A DNA stretch of 50,518 bases from an uncultured Neomegalonema sp. (GTDB taxonomy: Bacteria > Pseudomonadota > Alphaproteobacteria > Rhodobacterales > Rhodobacteraceae), in NCBI GenBank assembly GCA_937958625.1, contig CALGNO010000004.1:1-50518 (forward strand), given 5' to 3'. Positions 36,109 to 44,746 of this stretch are shown piece by piece. Numbering within the stretch: the stretch's first letter is position 1; each line of letters begins with the position of its first letter. A program made the translations under genes and the position numbers. The notes beneath the pieces are model-generated. The model saw only the letters and a list, made by a program, of their open reading frames with translations, was not told where the DNA came from and did no database searches.

Positions 36109-36955
36109 AGAACGGTGAGATCAAGGACGCGTTCGAAATCTTAACATAAGTAGTGTCCGGCTCGACGGGGCGCACGCGACGAAATTGCTCGGGCAGGCTT
36201 TGCGGTTGCCCGATACATTCGTTAAGCGTCATTTGCGCCCCGTGATCAGGTATCGCAGTGTTTCGAATATCCGGTTCGAAATCGAAGTTCTTGTTTTGAC
36301 CAACCGGCCCGTCACGATTCCAGATCGCTTCCGCCGTTTCTCGCGAGACAGGGTGCGCAAGTCTGATCGCTTCTGTTTTCGAGACGTCACCGATGGCAAT
36401 GTAAAAACCGAGCAAATTTGAAACCAGATCGTCTTGTGAATACCCACTATCGGTTACGAAGTCTCCCAATCCCCAGAGACGCTGGAAGTTCTCGAACCGA
36501 TGGGTCACGTCCATATAAATGCTCAAGGCGACTGATTTTTTCTGACCCTCGTTCAGGTTCTTTCTGACCACATAATGACCGCCAGCTCCCGGGCGGCCGG
36601 TAATCTCAGCATGATCCTGGCGATAGTGGACGACATATCCACCTGATCCGTTGTCGAATCGAAAGTACGGGTCCGAAAAGCAGCCGTAAAGCCACTGTTT
36701 CGCAACTGTGTATCCAAAATTGAGATCGCCGTTTTCCAACTTGCACACTTCGCGCAAGGCCAGCGGCCCGTCGCGCGATACCTGAGACCACAGGTTGGAT
36801 GCACCGATGTTAAAGCGATCACTCTCGGTACTCATGTGTCCGAGATCAATCCATCCGGCATTGCACGTATAGATCAAGCCGCGATTGACCGGCCCCCAAC
36901 TGCGAAAATTCGCATAGCTGTCGTATGCACGGGCGATGTCTCTGAAGCTTGTCAC
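36107..36955 (-). CDS. Uncharacterised protein, DUF4056-like
   Basis: A 282-residue protein. The block RGLIYTCNAGWIDLGHM resembles the core of DUF4056 proteins (YTCRxGFIDxxH), and FSDPYFRFDNGSGGYVVHYR, NLNEGQKKSVALSIYMDVTH and DDLVSNLLGFYIAIGDV may belong to the same fold. I am moderately sure of the resemblance; no function is known for the family. The likely start is GTG at 36955, one base after the upstream gene's stop, and the frame stays open for about 30 bases before it. No signal peptide is visible from this start. Base composition is lower in GC than the infB operon, which suggests acquisition by transfer. Confidence 0.6.
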   Translation of the reverse strand: MTSFRDIARAYDSYANFRSWGPVNRGLIYTCNAGWIDLGHMSTESDRFNIGASNLWSQVSRDGPLALREVCKLENGDLNFGYTVAKQWLYGCFSDPYFRFDNGSGGYVVHYRQDHAEITGRPGAGGHYVVRKNLNEGQKKSVALSIYMDVTHRFENFQRLWGLGDFVTDSGYSQDDLVSNLLGFYIAIGDVSKTEAIRLAHPVSRETAEAIWNRDGPVGQNKNFDFEPDIRNTAIPDHGAQMTLNECIGQPQSLPEQFRRVRPVEPDTTYVKISNASLISPF

Positions 36956-36956
36956 A

Positions 36957-37358
36957 TCATTGTCTGTTATCGTGGGAAATATCGAGGTTCAGTATTCGAC
37001 AGCCACTGGGCATGTCGGGCGCGCCGATATCAACAACAAATTTGTATTTTTGAAGAGCGCGAGACTGATAGTCGTTCAGGCGCTGTTGAATACTTTCTTC
37101 GTTTCCTGACACCCGCGCGCTGACGAAATACGACACGCCGCAAATACCACCGCATTCCAGCCATTCCCGCGAGACCGTCGCAGGAACTCCGCACGTTTCA
37201 TCAAGGGGGAGGTCGCGGACTTCCGAAGGAACGAACAGGCGCGTCGTCAGGTTTGAAAGACGTAAGTCGTCAGGTTCCGCAAAGCCGATGGTTAAATAGG
37301 CGAACACACTCGCGAGCAAGACGATAACGCCGCCACCAATCACGAGAAGAAATTTCAT
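36957..37358 (-). CDS. Uncharacterised membrane-anchored protein
   Basis: A 133-residue protein with one N-terminal membrane helix (MKFLLVIGGGVIVLLASVFA) and a periplasmic domain containing four cysteines (DETCGVP, LECGGICGV, SGCRIL) that could form disulfides. I do not recognise the domain. It is coupled to the next gene, whose GTG start lies right after its stop, so the two products probably act together. Its lower GC content matches its neighbour. Confidence 0.6.
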   Translation of the reverse strand: MKFLLVIGGGVIVLLASVFAYLTIGFAEPDDLRLSNLTTRLFVPSEVRDLPLDETCGVPATVSREWLECGGICGVSYFVSARVSGNEESIQQRLNDYQSRALQKYKFVVDIGAPDMPSGCRILNLDISHDNRQ

Positions 37359-37469
37359 ATCAAACCAAACACCGCACACTCAATCGACAAGAAGCGTTGA
37401 CCATAAAGAACCTTTTTATTCAATAGAATAAACCTTGGTTCGTGGTGGCGCGCTGCTTTGTGGTTAAAT

Positions 37470-37763
37470 CTACGCCGCCTCGTCGTATTCCTCGTCAAAC
37501 CCCAACTCATATTCCAGTTCCGCCACTTCGTCCTTGAGGGCGCAGGCTTCGCGGTGGGCGACGCGATAGCGTTCCTGCATGGCGAAGGCGTGGGTTTCTG
37601 CGGTATCAAAATCGATATCGCCGGAGCGCAGCAACTCTGCTTCCGCCCTGTCCCATGCTGCCTTGGCAAGCAGGCTGGCGCGCACGGCGCTGTCGCGCGC
37701 GGCACGAAGCTGGGCACACTCGCTGTTCAGAAAGCGGGATTTTCCGCCGGAGTCAAAATACAT
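37470..37763 (-). CDS. Small helical protein of unknown function
   Basis: A 97-residue protein predicted to be one long helical or coiled-coil structure (SAVRASLLAKAAWDRAEAEL, AMQERYRVAHREACALKDEV) with a very acidic C-terminus (ELGFDEEYDEAA). AAGGAG stands six bases before the ATG, supporting a real gene. No family is recognised. It lies alone between accessory genes. Confidence 0.6.
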   Translation of the reverse strand: MYFDSGGKSRFLNSECAQLRAARDSAVRASLLAKAAWDRAEAELLRSGDIDFDTAETHAFAMQERYRVAHREACALKDEVAELEYELGFDEEYDEAA

Positions 37764-37869
37764 CGCGCTGCTCCTTGTTTCTGCTACGTTCCAGAACTAG
37801 CGCAAGAACGTGACAAGAACAAGCAGAAAAAGAACTTTTTGCGAATGGCGTGCCGCGCTCCCTCACACT

Positions 37870-37904
37870 GCCGAAAGCCGCGCCACCCGCGCACGGCTTT
37901 CGGC
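37870..37904. terminator. Strong hairpin terminator
   Basis: GCCGAAAGCCG and CGGCTTTCGGC pair over 11 perfect bases around a 13-base loop, with GTTTTG following on the plus strand. It lies 15 bases after the leftward secreted repeat-protein gene, which it most likely ends. No plus-strand gene was found upstream of it. Confidence 0.65.
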
Positions 37905-37918
37905 GTTTTGTCCGTCCC

Positions 37919-38599
37919 TTAATCTGTGAAGTAAATCACGCCGCCGCGGATCTCGTAATTGCTCGGTTGAGATGGCGTGGTCGTCGGCGCGGTATAGCCC
38001 GGCTGGGTATACTGGGGCTGGGTATACTGGGGCTGGGTGTAAGTCGGCGGGGTATAGGTCGGCTGCGCAGGCTGCACATATTGCGGCTGGGCAGGCTGGA
38101 CATAGGTCGGCTGGCGATACGTAGGCTGCGGCGCGGTATAGTTCGGGTTGCGGTAGCGCGGCTGGGGCACCACGGGCTGGCGATAAGGCGCATTGCCATA
38201 GACGCCTGCATCCTCGAGCGGGCGACCGCCCTGGCCCACAGTCCCGCCATTGGTAAAGAGCGGCCTGCCTACATAGTTACGGGGAACCCGGCCTTCGCCA
38301 ACCCGCACCGGAAAGCGCGGACCCTGACCGGGCGCCACGACGAAGCTATAGGCACTGGCCGGACAATCGACGATGCGCTGGTCGCGGCGATCCTCGCGGC
38401 GGTCCCGGCGGCTGGTGGTTTGACGCGCATCGCGGACATCTTCGCGCAAATCAGGGCAACGGCGGGGATCGAGCACCCATTTGCCGGTCACGGTCGCGAA
38501 CAGTTCGACCTCGGGGATCGAGACCCGCGACTGGGCATTGGCGGCGGCGGGCAGCAAGATGGCCCCGGCGATGGCGGCGGCGATGAGACGGCTGGACAT
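37919..38599 (-). CDS. Secreted protein with Tyr-Pro-Gln-rich C-terminal repeats
   Basis: A 226-residue exported protein with a signal peptide (SRLIAAAIAGAILLPAAANA). Residues 24-120 form a small domain with two Cys (RRCPDLR and VDCPASA) and a charged DRREDRRDQR segment between. From about 135 to 210 the chain is a low-complexity run of short units such as PTYRQPTY, VQPAQPQY and YTQPQYTQPQYTQPGY, and it ends in a folded-looking NYEIRGGVIYFTD. The repeats suggest an extended, Tyr-rich linker or surface-binding region. Function is unknown. It sits next to a second secreted Tyr/Pro-repeat protein. Confidence 0.7.
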   Translation of the reverse strand: MSSRLIAAAIAGAILLPAAANAQSRVSIPEVELFATVTGKWVLDPRRCPDLREDVRDARQTTSRRDRREDRRDQRIVDCPASAYSFVVAPGQGPRFPVRVGEGRVPRNYVGRPLFTNGGTVGQGGRPLEDAGVYGNAPYRQPVVPQPRYRNPNYTAPQPTYRQPTYVQPAQPQYVQPAQPTYTPPTYTQPQYTQPQYTQPGYTAPTTTPSQPSNYEIRGGVIYFTD

Positions 38600-38637
38600 A
38601 ATGTCCTCCCTGATTCGACAATCGGTTTCTAAATAAA

Positions 38638-38665
38638 ACGCGCCCCAGCCTAGGCCGGGGCGCGT
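38638..38665 (-). terminator. Intrinsic terminator of the secreted protein at 38706
   Basis: On the minus strand a 9-bp stem ACGCGCCCC / GGGGCGCGT with a short loop is followed by TTTATTTAG. It ends transcription of the gene at 38706-39158 and lies before the start of the next leftward gene at 38599. Confidence 0.8.
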
Positions 38666-38705
38666 GGAGAGGCAATCTCAAGGGACGGGGTGATCCGTCA
38701 CCGGA

Positions 38706-39158
38706 TTAGTTGCGGTTGGCGCGACGCTCAGCGCGGCGTTCAGCCCGACGATCAAAACGACGTTCCGCACGAGTCTCAATGCGGTCAGAGCGGCGCTCCT
38801 GACGCAGATCGCGGCGGGTTTCCCGCAAACGGTTGCGCAGACGGTCATTCTGGCGCTCGAGACGGTTTACCCGGCGATTGTTGTGACCGTAGTAACGCTT
38901 CCCAAACGACTTGCCGAAGCTGAACGAGATGCTCGGCACGGTGTTATAGTAACGCGGCGCGTAGCTGTAGACCGGCGCGCGGTAAACCGGAGCAGGCGCG
39001 TAGTAGGTCGGCGCCGTGTAAACCGGTGCAGGTGCATAGTAGGTCGGGGCCGTGTAGATGCCGGTCGAGAACGACCAGGAGCTATCGGCTTTGGCGGGCG
39101 CAGCCGCAGCAACGGCGAAACCAAGGCTGGCGGCAAGAGCGATCATGAACTTTTTCAT
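38706..39158 (-). CDS. Secreted protein with YTAPTYYAPAPV repeats and Arg-rich tail
   Basis: A 150-residue exported protein with a signal peptide (KKFMIALAASLGFAVAAAAP). The middle holds two close copies of the 14-residue unit YTAPTYYAPAPVYT plus a third divergent one. The C-terminal third is highly basic and repetitive (NRLERQNDRLRNRLRETRRD, then RRFDRRAERRAERRANRN), predicted as a charged helix that could bind cell wall, LPS or nucleic acid. A short SISFSFGKSFGKRYYG stretch joins the two parts. No family recognised. It has its own promoter region (39159-39323) and terminator. Confidence 0.72.
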   Translation of the reverse strand: MKKFMIALAASLGFAVAAAAPAKADSSWSFSTGIYTAPTYYAPAPVYTAPTYYAPAPVYRAPVYSYAPRYYNTVPSISFSFGKSFGKRYYGHNNRRVNRLERQNDRLRNRLRETRRDLRQERRSDRIETRAERRFDRRAERRAERRANRN

Positions 39159-39323
39159 CGAAGATGTTCCTTTCGGTGATCGAGGACCGTCAACTGGCCT
39201 CGTTACGGGAATGAAACGGCGGCCCGCGCAGATTCCGTCGGGGCAATGCGGTGGTCTTTTTGTGGCAGGTGCGCCATAATTCAGTGAGGCTCTTCGAAAT
39301 CAGCGCAAGGCACTGGAAAATAT

Positions 39324-39770
39324 ATGAAAACCCAAGCTCACCTCATCACGCTCGGGGTTGCCGATCTGGCCGAAAGCCTCGCATTTTATCAGCGTTTCGG
39401 CTGGGAAAAGGCCCCCGAGAGCGTCGATGGAGGCGTGGTTTTCTTTCAGGCGAACGGGTTTGTCATCGGTTTGTATCCCCAAGGGGCGCTCGATAAGGAT
39501 TTGGGCGGCGATGGCCCCGCACCCCGGCCCGGCGGCATCACCATCGGCGAGAACTTCGAGAGCATCGAGGCGATGCGCGCGGGACTGCAACGGTTTCTGG
39601 ATGCGGGCGGCACCCTGCGCCGTGCCCCGTTCGAGGCTCCCTGGGGCCTGATCGCCTACGCCGCCGACCCCGACGGCCATGTCTGGGAATTTGCCCATGT
39701 GCCGGGGTTCGAGCCGGATGGCGAAGGATGCTTCATCCTGCCAAGCGCGCGCGCCGGGGCCAGCGCATGA
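39324..39770 (+). CDS. VOC-family (glyoxalase/bleomycin-resistance-like) protein
   Basis: A 148-residue protein of the vicinal oxygen chelate fold: HLITLGVADLAESLAFYQRF at the start and AYAADPDGHVWEFAHVPGF at the end, with paired beta-alpha modules. The substrate is unknown; several metal ligands of glyoxalase I are not obvious. The start ATG at 39324 is clear. It overlaps the next HAD gene by four bases (ATGA), so both are coexpressed. Confidence 0.8.
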   Translation: MKTQAHLITLGVADLAESLAFYQRFGWEKAPESVDGGVVFFQANGFVIGLYPQGALDKDLGGDGPAPRPGGITIGENFESIEAMRAGLQRFLDAGGTLRRAPFEAPWGLIAYAADPDGHVWEFAHVPGFEPDGEGCFILPSARAGASA

Positions 39771-40471
39771 GGATCAAGGGTGTCCTCTTCGACAAGGACG
39801 GCGTGCTGGTCGATTTCAACGCGACCTGGTGTCCGGCGACGGTGAAGGTGATCGATACGCTCGCAGCGGGGGATAGCGGTAAACGGCAGGCCCTCGCCGA
39901 TGCGGCGGGTTTCGATCTGGTGTCCGAGCGTTTTGCCGCCGATGCGGTATTCATCGCCGGAACCGCCGCGCAGTTGGTGGATGACTGGGCACCGATCCTG
40001 CCCGACATGCCGAAATACGCGCTCGCCCGCGAGTCCCGCGCCCTCTTTACCCGCTTCGGCGCAGAGCACGTGACCGGGTATGACGATGTTGCGGATACCC
40101 TCGCCGCGCTCGGCTCCCGGCGGATGGCGCTGGGGATCGCGACGAATGACGAGGAAATCTCCGCCCGCACCCAAATGCGCGCCCTGCGCCTCGATGGTCG
40201 GTTCAGTTTCGTGTCCGGGGCCGATAGCGGCTATGGGGTCAAACCTGCGCCCGGACCGCTATTGGCCTTTGCGGAGCATATCGGAGCGAAGCCCGCCGAC
40301 ATCATCATGGTCGGGGATTCGACCCATGACCTGAACGCCGCCAGGGCGGCGGGGATGGTGGCGGTGGCGGTCGGAACCGGGCCTGCGTCCCTCGATAGTC
40401 TTAAACCACTGGCGGACCACATAATTCACCGCCTCGCGGCATTACCGGCGGTTATCGACAGCCTAAATTGA
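39767..40471 (+). CDS. HAD hydrolase, phosphoglycolate-phosphatase-like
   Basis: A 234-residue HAD phosphatase. Motif I is LFDKDGVLVDF with two Asp; LGIATNDEE is motif II; VKPAPGPLLAF carries the motif III Lys, and MVGDSTHDLNAARAAG is motif IV. The helical cap between residues 20 and 90 is of the class C1 type. The likely substrate is phosphoglycolate or a related small phosphate. It follows the VOC gene with an ATGA overlap. Confidence 0.82.
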   Translation: MRIKGVLFDKDGVLVDFNATWCPATVKVIDTLAAGDSGKRQALADAAGFDLVSERFAADAVFIAGTAAQLVDDWAPILPDMPKYALARESRALFTRFGAEHVTGYDDVADTLAALGSRRMALGIATNDEEISARTQMRALRLDGRFSFVSGADSGYGVKPAPGPLLAFAEHIGAKPADIIMVGDSTHDLNAARAAGMVAVAVGTGPASLDSLKPLADHIIHRLAALPAVIDSLN

Positions 40472-40610
40472 TTCAAATGTCGCGAAAGCCCTTGGGACAT
40501 CGGGCTGAAAAGATTGAAGAACTTATCGTAAAAATCACCCGGACTCGGAAACCGTTAAGACTTGGATTGTAATCTCACAGCAAAGTCATTTGTGAGACGA
40601 GGAATCCTTT

Positions 40611-42236
40611 ATGCCATCTTTTTTGTCCGATTCGCGCGGCAGTGTTTCCATCATGATGGGGCTCGGATTGGTTCTCGTTGCGACCGCCACCGGGGCGGCG
40701 GTGGATTATTCAATGGCCACGAAAAACCGGCATACGCTGCAAAATGCCGCCGATGCCGCCGTTCTCGCCGCTGCGGCGATGCCCGAGGCGACCAATGACG
40801 AGCGCCTTAAACGGGCCCGGGTCGCTTTCGAAGAATCCAGATTTTGCGAGACCCATTCCTGCCGCGAGGCAGTCGTCAGCATGAATGGCGACGCGGTTGT
40901 GATCGACGCATCGGCGGATATCTCCACGTCGCTACTGCGCATCGCAGGGATAGACACCGTCAATGTCGGCGTCTCCGCAAGGGCCGTGCCCGCCGAAGAG
41001 AGAACCGTCGAAGTCGCGATGATGCTCGATTTCTCCGGTTCGATGAGCGTTAACAACAAATATCAGGACATGGCGGCGGCGGCGCAGGAATTTCTGGAAC
41101 AAGCCGGCGATCAGCCCGACGACACACTGTCCGTGGCCGTCGTGCCGTTTTCCGAATACGTGCTGACACCGATGGAAGGGGCCTATCTGTTCGATACGGT
41201 CGCCGGAACGCCTCTGAACGCGGGGCTGGTCGTCGGCTGTACGCTGAACCGGGCCCATCCGCACTCTACCAACGTCGCAACGCCGACAAGTGCCACGGTT
41301 GGATCGCTCTGGCCGGTAACCAGCTATTCGGTCGGCGGCAATGTCTCTGGCGCGACCTTCTCGGACCCGTACCAGCCCCCGACATTCCCAACGGTGACAT
41401 GGACATACAATCACCCGGATATGCCGGACCCGCTGCAATACGAAATCGTTGCTATCGATACGGATCCAAACGGTCCGGTGGGTGAAATCGTTCTCGCCTC
41501 TTGGACGGGCGTGGCTCCGAACGTGACGCTGACGTTCGACGGCCTTGATCGTTTCTACTTGGAATCGACCGCCGTGAACGGCACACCGGACGCTATTCTC
41601 ATGAACAGCGCGCCAAAACCGGATATTTCTCCCTTTGCGAATTTTGGCGGCTATGCCGATTCGACCGATTGGGTTCCCGGTGACGACACGGGCCTGCCCC
41701 CGTCGTTTTCCGCCGCACTGCTCGATGAGACCCTGAATGCCGGGTGCAGTGAATACGCAACCAACAGGCTCTGGGTGCGGGCACTGAGTGATGAACTCGA
41801 CAACCTGAAGGATGCCATCGGCGACATGCGGCCCATCGGCCTGACGAATATCGCCTTGGCCCTCGATATCGGCTGGCACGCACTGACGCCGGAGCCGCCG
41901 TTCGAACAAAGCTCGTCCGACGGTAATGTCCAACGCGTCGCGATCCTGCTGACCGATGGTGTCCAGACCGTCGCGGCCCATGGTGCCGATGGCACCGTCA
42001 GTATCAATTCGGCGAATACCAATATCGCCGAAAGCTGTGCAGCCATGAAAGCGCAGGAAATCGAAATCTTCACCATTGCCTTCGCCATTCAGGACCAGTT
42101 CACCCGTGATCTGCTCAGAGATTGCGCCAGCGGCGCGCCCTATTACTTCGAACCCAATCAGGGCGGCGACCTCAATGACGTGTTCTCGGCAATCTTCAAC
42201 AAAATCATTGCTGCCCAGGTCCGCCTGACCGGCTAA
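40611..42236 (+). CDS. TadG-like protein with von Willebrand factor A domain
   Basis: A 541-residue protein. The N-terminal FLSDSRGSVSIMMGLGLVLV anchor with GAAVDYSMATKNRHTLQNAA is the Tad secretion/assembly segment of TadG. From about residue 130 a vWA domain follows with a complete MIDAS start DFSGSMS and LLTDGVQTV further on; an insertion of roughly 150 residues within the vWA domain (about 180-330) carries Thr/Pro-rich beta-like segments. Such proteins are surface-exposed adhesion-type partners of Flp pili. GAGG lies upstream of the ATG. Other tad genes are not adjacent. Confidence 0.82.
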   Translation: MPSFLSDSRGSVSIMMGLGLVLVATATGAAVDYSMATKNRHTLQNAADAAVLAAAAMPEATNDERLKRARVAFEESRFCETHSCREAVVSMNGDAVVIDASADISTSLLRIAGIDTVNVGVSARAVPAEERTVEVAMMLDFSGSMSVNNKYQDMAAAAQEFLEQAGDQPDDTLSVAVVPFSEYVLTPMEGAYLFDTVAGTPLNAGLVVGCTLNRAHPHSTNVATPTSATVGSLWPVTSYSVGGNVSGATFSDPYQPPTFPTVTWTYNHPDMPDPLQYEIVAIDTDPNGPVGEIVLASWTGVAPNVTLTFDGLDRFYLESTAVNGTPDAILMNSAPKPDISPFANFGGYADSTDWVPGDDTGLPPSFSAALLDETLNAGCSEYATNRLWVRALSDELDNLKDAIGDMRPIGLTNIALALDIGWHALTPEPPFEQSSSDGNVQRVAILLTDGVQTVAAHGADGTVSINSANTNIAESCAAMKAQEIEIFTIAFAIQDQFTRDLLRDCASGAPYYFEPNQGGDLNDVFSAIFNKIIAAQVRLTG

Positions 42237-42306
42237 AACACGATCGAGCCGCGACGCTTCGCCTTGGGGCTAGCCGTGGTCGCCATGCCGTTCTATCTGA
42301 ACGGTC

Positions 42307-43065
42307 ATGAGTGATGCACCCGAGACCCATTTCGGCGCGCGTACCATTCCCGAGACCGAAAAGTCCGGGATGGTGCAAGGCGTCTTCACCAGCGTTGCCT
42401 CGCGCTATGACCTGATGAACGATCTGATGTCCGGGGGGATGCACCGCCTCTGGAAATCGGCGATGATCGACTGGCTGGCACCTCGCAATGGCTGGCGGAT
42501 GTTGGATGTTGCCGGGGGAACCGGCGATATTTCGTTCCGGGCGCTGGAACGGATCGGCAAGCGCGGCGGTCACGGCGAGGCCGTGGTGTGCGACCTGACC
42601 GAGGACATGCTGCGCGCGGGCCGCACCCGGTCTGAATCCGAACGCCTGTCTGACAGGCTCAGTTGGGTGACCGGCGATGCGATGCAGTTGCCCTTCGAAG
42701 ACAGCACCTTCGACGCCTATACGATCTCATTCGGCATCCGCAATGTCACCCGGATCGAGGATGCGCTGGCCGAGGCGTTTCGTGTGCTGAAACCCGGCGG
42801 GCGCTTTTTATGTCTGGAATTCAGCGCCATGACCGTGCCGCTGGCCCAGAAGGCCTACGATACCTATTCCTTCAACGTCATCCCCCGCCTGGGCGAGTTG
42901 GTCGCCAAAGACCGCGACAGCTATCAATATCTGGTCGAGAGCATCCGGCGCTTTCCGGTGCAACCCGAATTCGGCGAGATGATCCGTACCGCAGGGTTCG
43001 AGCAGGTGAAATGGCGGAATATGACCGGCGGCATCGCGGCGCTGCATTCAGGCTGGAAACTGTGA
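42307..43065 (+). CDS. ubiE: Ubiquinone/menaquinone methyltransferase UbiE
   Basis: A 252-residue SAM-dependent C-methyltransferase of ubiquinone synthesis. Marks are [20 protein letters not shown], the SAM motif [34 protein letters not shown] and EFSAM, plus the C-terminal [12 protein letters not shown]. Length is normal. It heads the ubiE-ubiB-coaBC-dut block common in alphaproteobacteria. Confidence 0.95.
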   Translation: MSDAPETHFGARTIPETEKSGMVQGVFTSVASRYDLMNDLMSGGMHRLWKSAMIDWLAPRNGWRMLDVAGGTGDISFRALERIGKRGGHGEAVVCDLTEDMLRAGRTRSESERLSDRLSWVTGDAMQLPFEDSTFDAYTISFGIRNVTRIEDALAEAFRVLKPGGRFLCLEFSAMTVPLAQKAYDTYSFNVIPRLGELVAKDRDSYQYLVESIRRFPVQPEFGEMIRTAGFEQVKWRNMTGGIAALHSGWKL

Positions 43066-43096
43066 TGGAACAGGTCTGGCGGGGAACGAGCGCGCC

Positions 43097-44644
43097 ATGA
43101 GCGTGTTTCGTATTCCCGGGCATTTGTTCCGGCTGTCCCGGATCGCGGCGACCATGGCACGCAGCGGCGGGCTGGCGGTATTTCGCGAACGTCTTGGCCT
43201 GAAAGGTTGGCGTAACGGACTGGCGGCGGCGGCGGAGACGGTGCTGAAACCCTTCGGCTTGCGCGGTGATCCGACGATGAAGCCCGTCGCCCGCGCCCTC
43301 AACGCCCTCGGTCCCGCCGAGGTGAAGTTCGGGCAGATGATGGCCACACGGCCCGATGTAGTCGGCCCCGAAATGGCGCAAGAGCTTCGCCAGCTTCAGG
43401 ACAACGTCCCTGCCTTTCCCGAGGCAACGGCGCGGTCGACGGTGGAGCGCGAATTGGGTGAGCCGATCGAGGCGATGTTCACCCATTTCGGCCCGCCCAT
43501 CGCCGCCGCCTCCATTGCTCAGGTCCACAAGGCCGAGACCACCGAGGGCATGGCCGCCGCGGTAAAAATCCTGCGTCCCGGTGTCGAAGCCGATTTCATG
43601 CGCGACATCGACGCTTTCAGTTTTGTGGCCCGGGTGGTCGAAAAGCTGATGCCGAATACCCGGCGGCTGAAACCCGTCGCCGTCTATGAACATTTCGCCG
43701 AGACGACCCGCATCGAGCTGGACCTGCGGCTGGAGGCCGCCGCCGCCTCGGAATTCCGCGAGAATACCGTCGAGGATGAAGGGTTTCGCGTACCGGTGAT
43801 CGACTGGCCCCGATCCTCCCAGCGCGTGTTGACCATGGAATGGATCGACGGCCTGCCCATCGGCGACCTCGCGGCGCTGGAGGCGGCGGGGATCGACCGC
43901 AAGGCGCTGGCGCTGCGCACGATTCAGTCGTTCTTGCTGCACGCCCTGCGCGACGGGTTTTTCCACGCCGATATGCATCAGGGTAATCTGCGGGTTGATC
44001 CCGACGGGCGGATCGTGGCGCTCGATTTCGGCATCATGGGCCGCCTCGATATGATGACCCGGCGGTTTTATGCCGAGATTCTGCTCTCCTTCCTGCGCCG
44101 GGACTACATGCGCGCGGCGATGATCCACCGGGAGGCCGGATACCTGCCCGAGCACCAGTCGGTCGAGGCCTTTGCCCAGGCCCTGCGGTCGGTGGCGGAG
44201 CCGATCTTTGGCCTCGGCGCGACCAAGGTGTCGATGGCGCGTTTGCTGGGACAGCTTTTTGCCGTGACCGAGACCTTTGGGATGGAAACCCAGACCCAGC
44301 TTATCCTGTTGCAAAAAACGATGGTGATGGTCGAGGGCGTGGCCCGCGATCTCGACCCGGATGTCAATATGTGGAGCGCGGCGCAGCCCGTGGTCGAACA
44401 ATGGGTGCGCCAGAATCTCGGACCGGAAGCCGTGCTGCGCGACCTCAAAACCACCGCCGAGACGCTCGCGCGCCTTGGACCCCGCCTGCCCAAGGCCGCC
44501 GAGCGGTTGGTCGCGCTGGCCGATGCTCCCGATCGCCAGCCCGACGTGAATATCCGCATCCGGCGCACGAGCCGCACCGCACTGATGCTCGCATCGGTGT
44601 TGGGCGGCATCGTCGGCGCGGCGCTGATTGCCCTGCTGACGTAA
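43097..44644 (+). CDS. ubiB: UbiB-type protein kinase-like factor for ubiquinone synthesis
   Basis: A 515-residue ABC1/ADCK/UbiB protein. It has the invariant KFGQMMATRPDVVG (KxGQ) motif, the alanine-rich nucleotide loop AAASIAQVHKA, FFHADMHQGN and DFGIMG, then two C-terminal membrane helices (ALMLASVLGGIVGAALIALL). It is required for ubiquinone synthesis, probably as an ATPase supporting the Ubi complex. Start ATG at 43097, 31 bases after ubiE. Confidence 0.93.
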   Translation: MSVFRIPGHLFRLSRIAATMARSGGLAVFRERLGLKGWRNGLAAAAETVLKPFGLRGDPTMKPVARALNALGPAEVKFGQMMATRPDVVGPEMAQELRQLQDNVPAFPEATARSTVERELGEPIEAMFTHFGPPIAAASIAQVHKAETTEGMAAAVKILRPGVEADFMRDIDAFSFVARVVEKLMPNTRRLKPVAVYEHFAETTRIELDLRLEAAAASEFRENTVEDEGFRVPVIDWPRSSQRVLTMEWIDGLPIGDLAALEAAGIDRKALALRTIQSFLLHALRDGFFHADMHQGNLRVDPDGRIVALDFGIMGRLDMMTRRFYAEILLSFLRRDYMRAAMIHREAGYLPEHQSVEAFAQALRSVAEPIFGLGATKVSMARLLGQLFAVTETFGMETQTQLILLQKTMVMVEGVARDLDPDVNMWSAAQPVVEQWVRQNLGPEAVLRDLKTTAETLARLGPRLPKAAERLVALADAPDRQPDVNIRIRRTSRTALMLASVLGGIVGAALIALLT

Positions 44645-44746
44645 AATCAAATAAATACACGCGATATTCGTAGATGGCCTTCCATTTACCGAGATTGCAC
44701 TGTTAATAGAGGCCAAGCACGCGCACCACTGTGGGACCGGACGATC

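Noticed and set aside
40476-40540. Possible terminator after the HAD phosphatase gene
   Set aside because: The AGCCC/GGGCT stem is only five base pairs and is followed by A-rich, not T-rich, sequence.
42878-44716. 612-codon minus-strand frame opposite ubiE and ubiB
   Set aside because: It spans two certain genes of a conserved block and has no similarity of its own.
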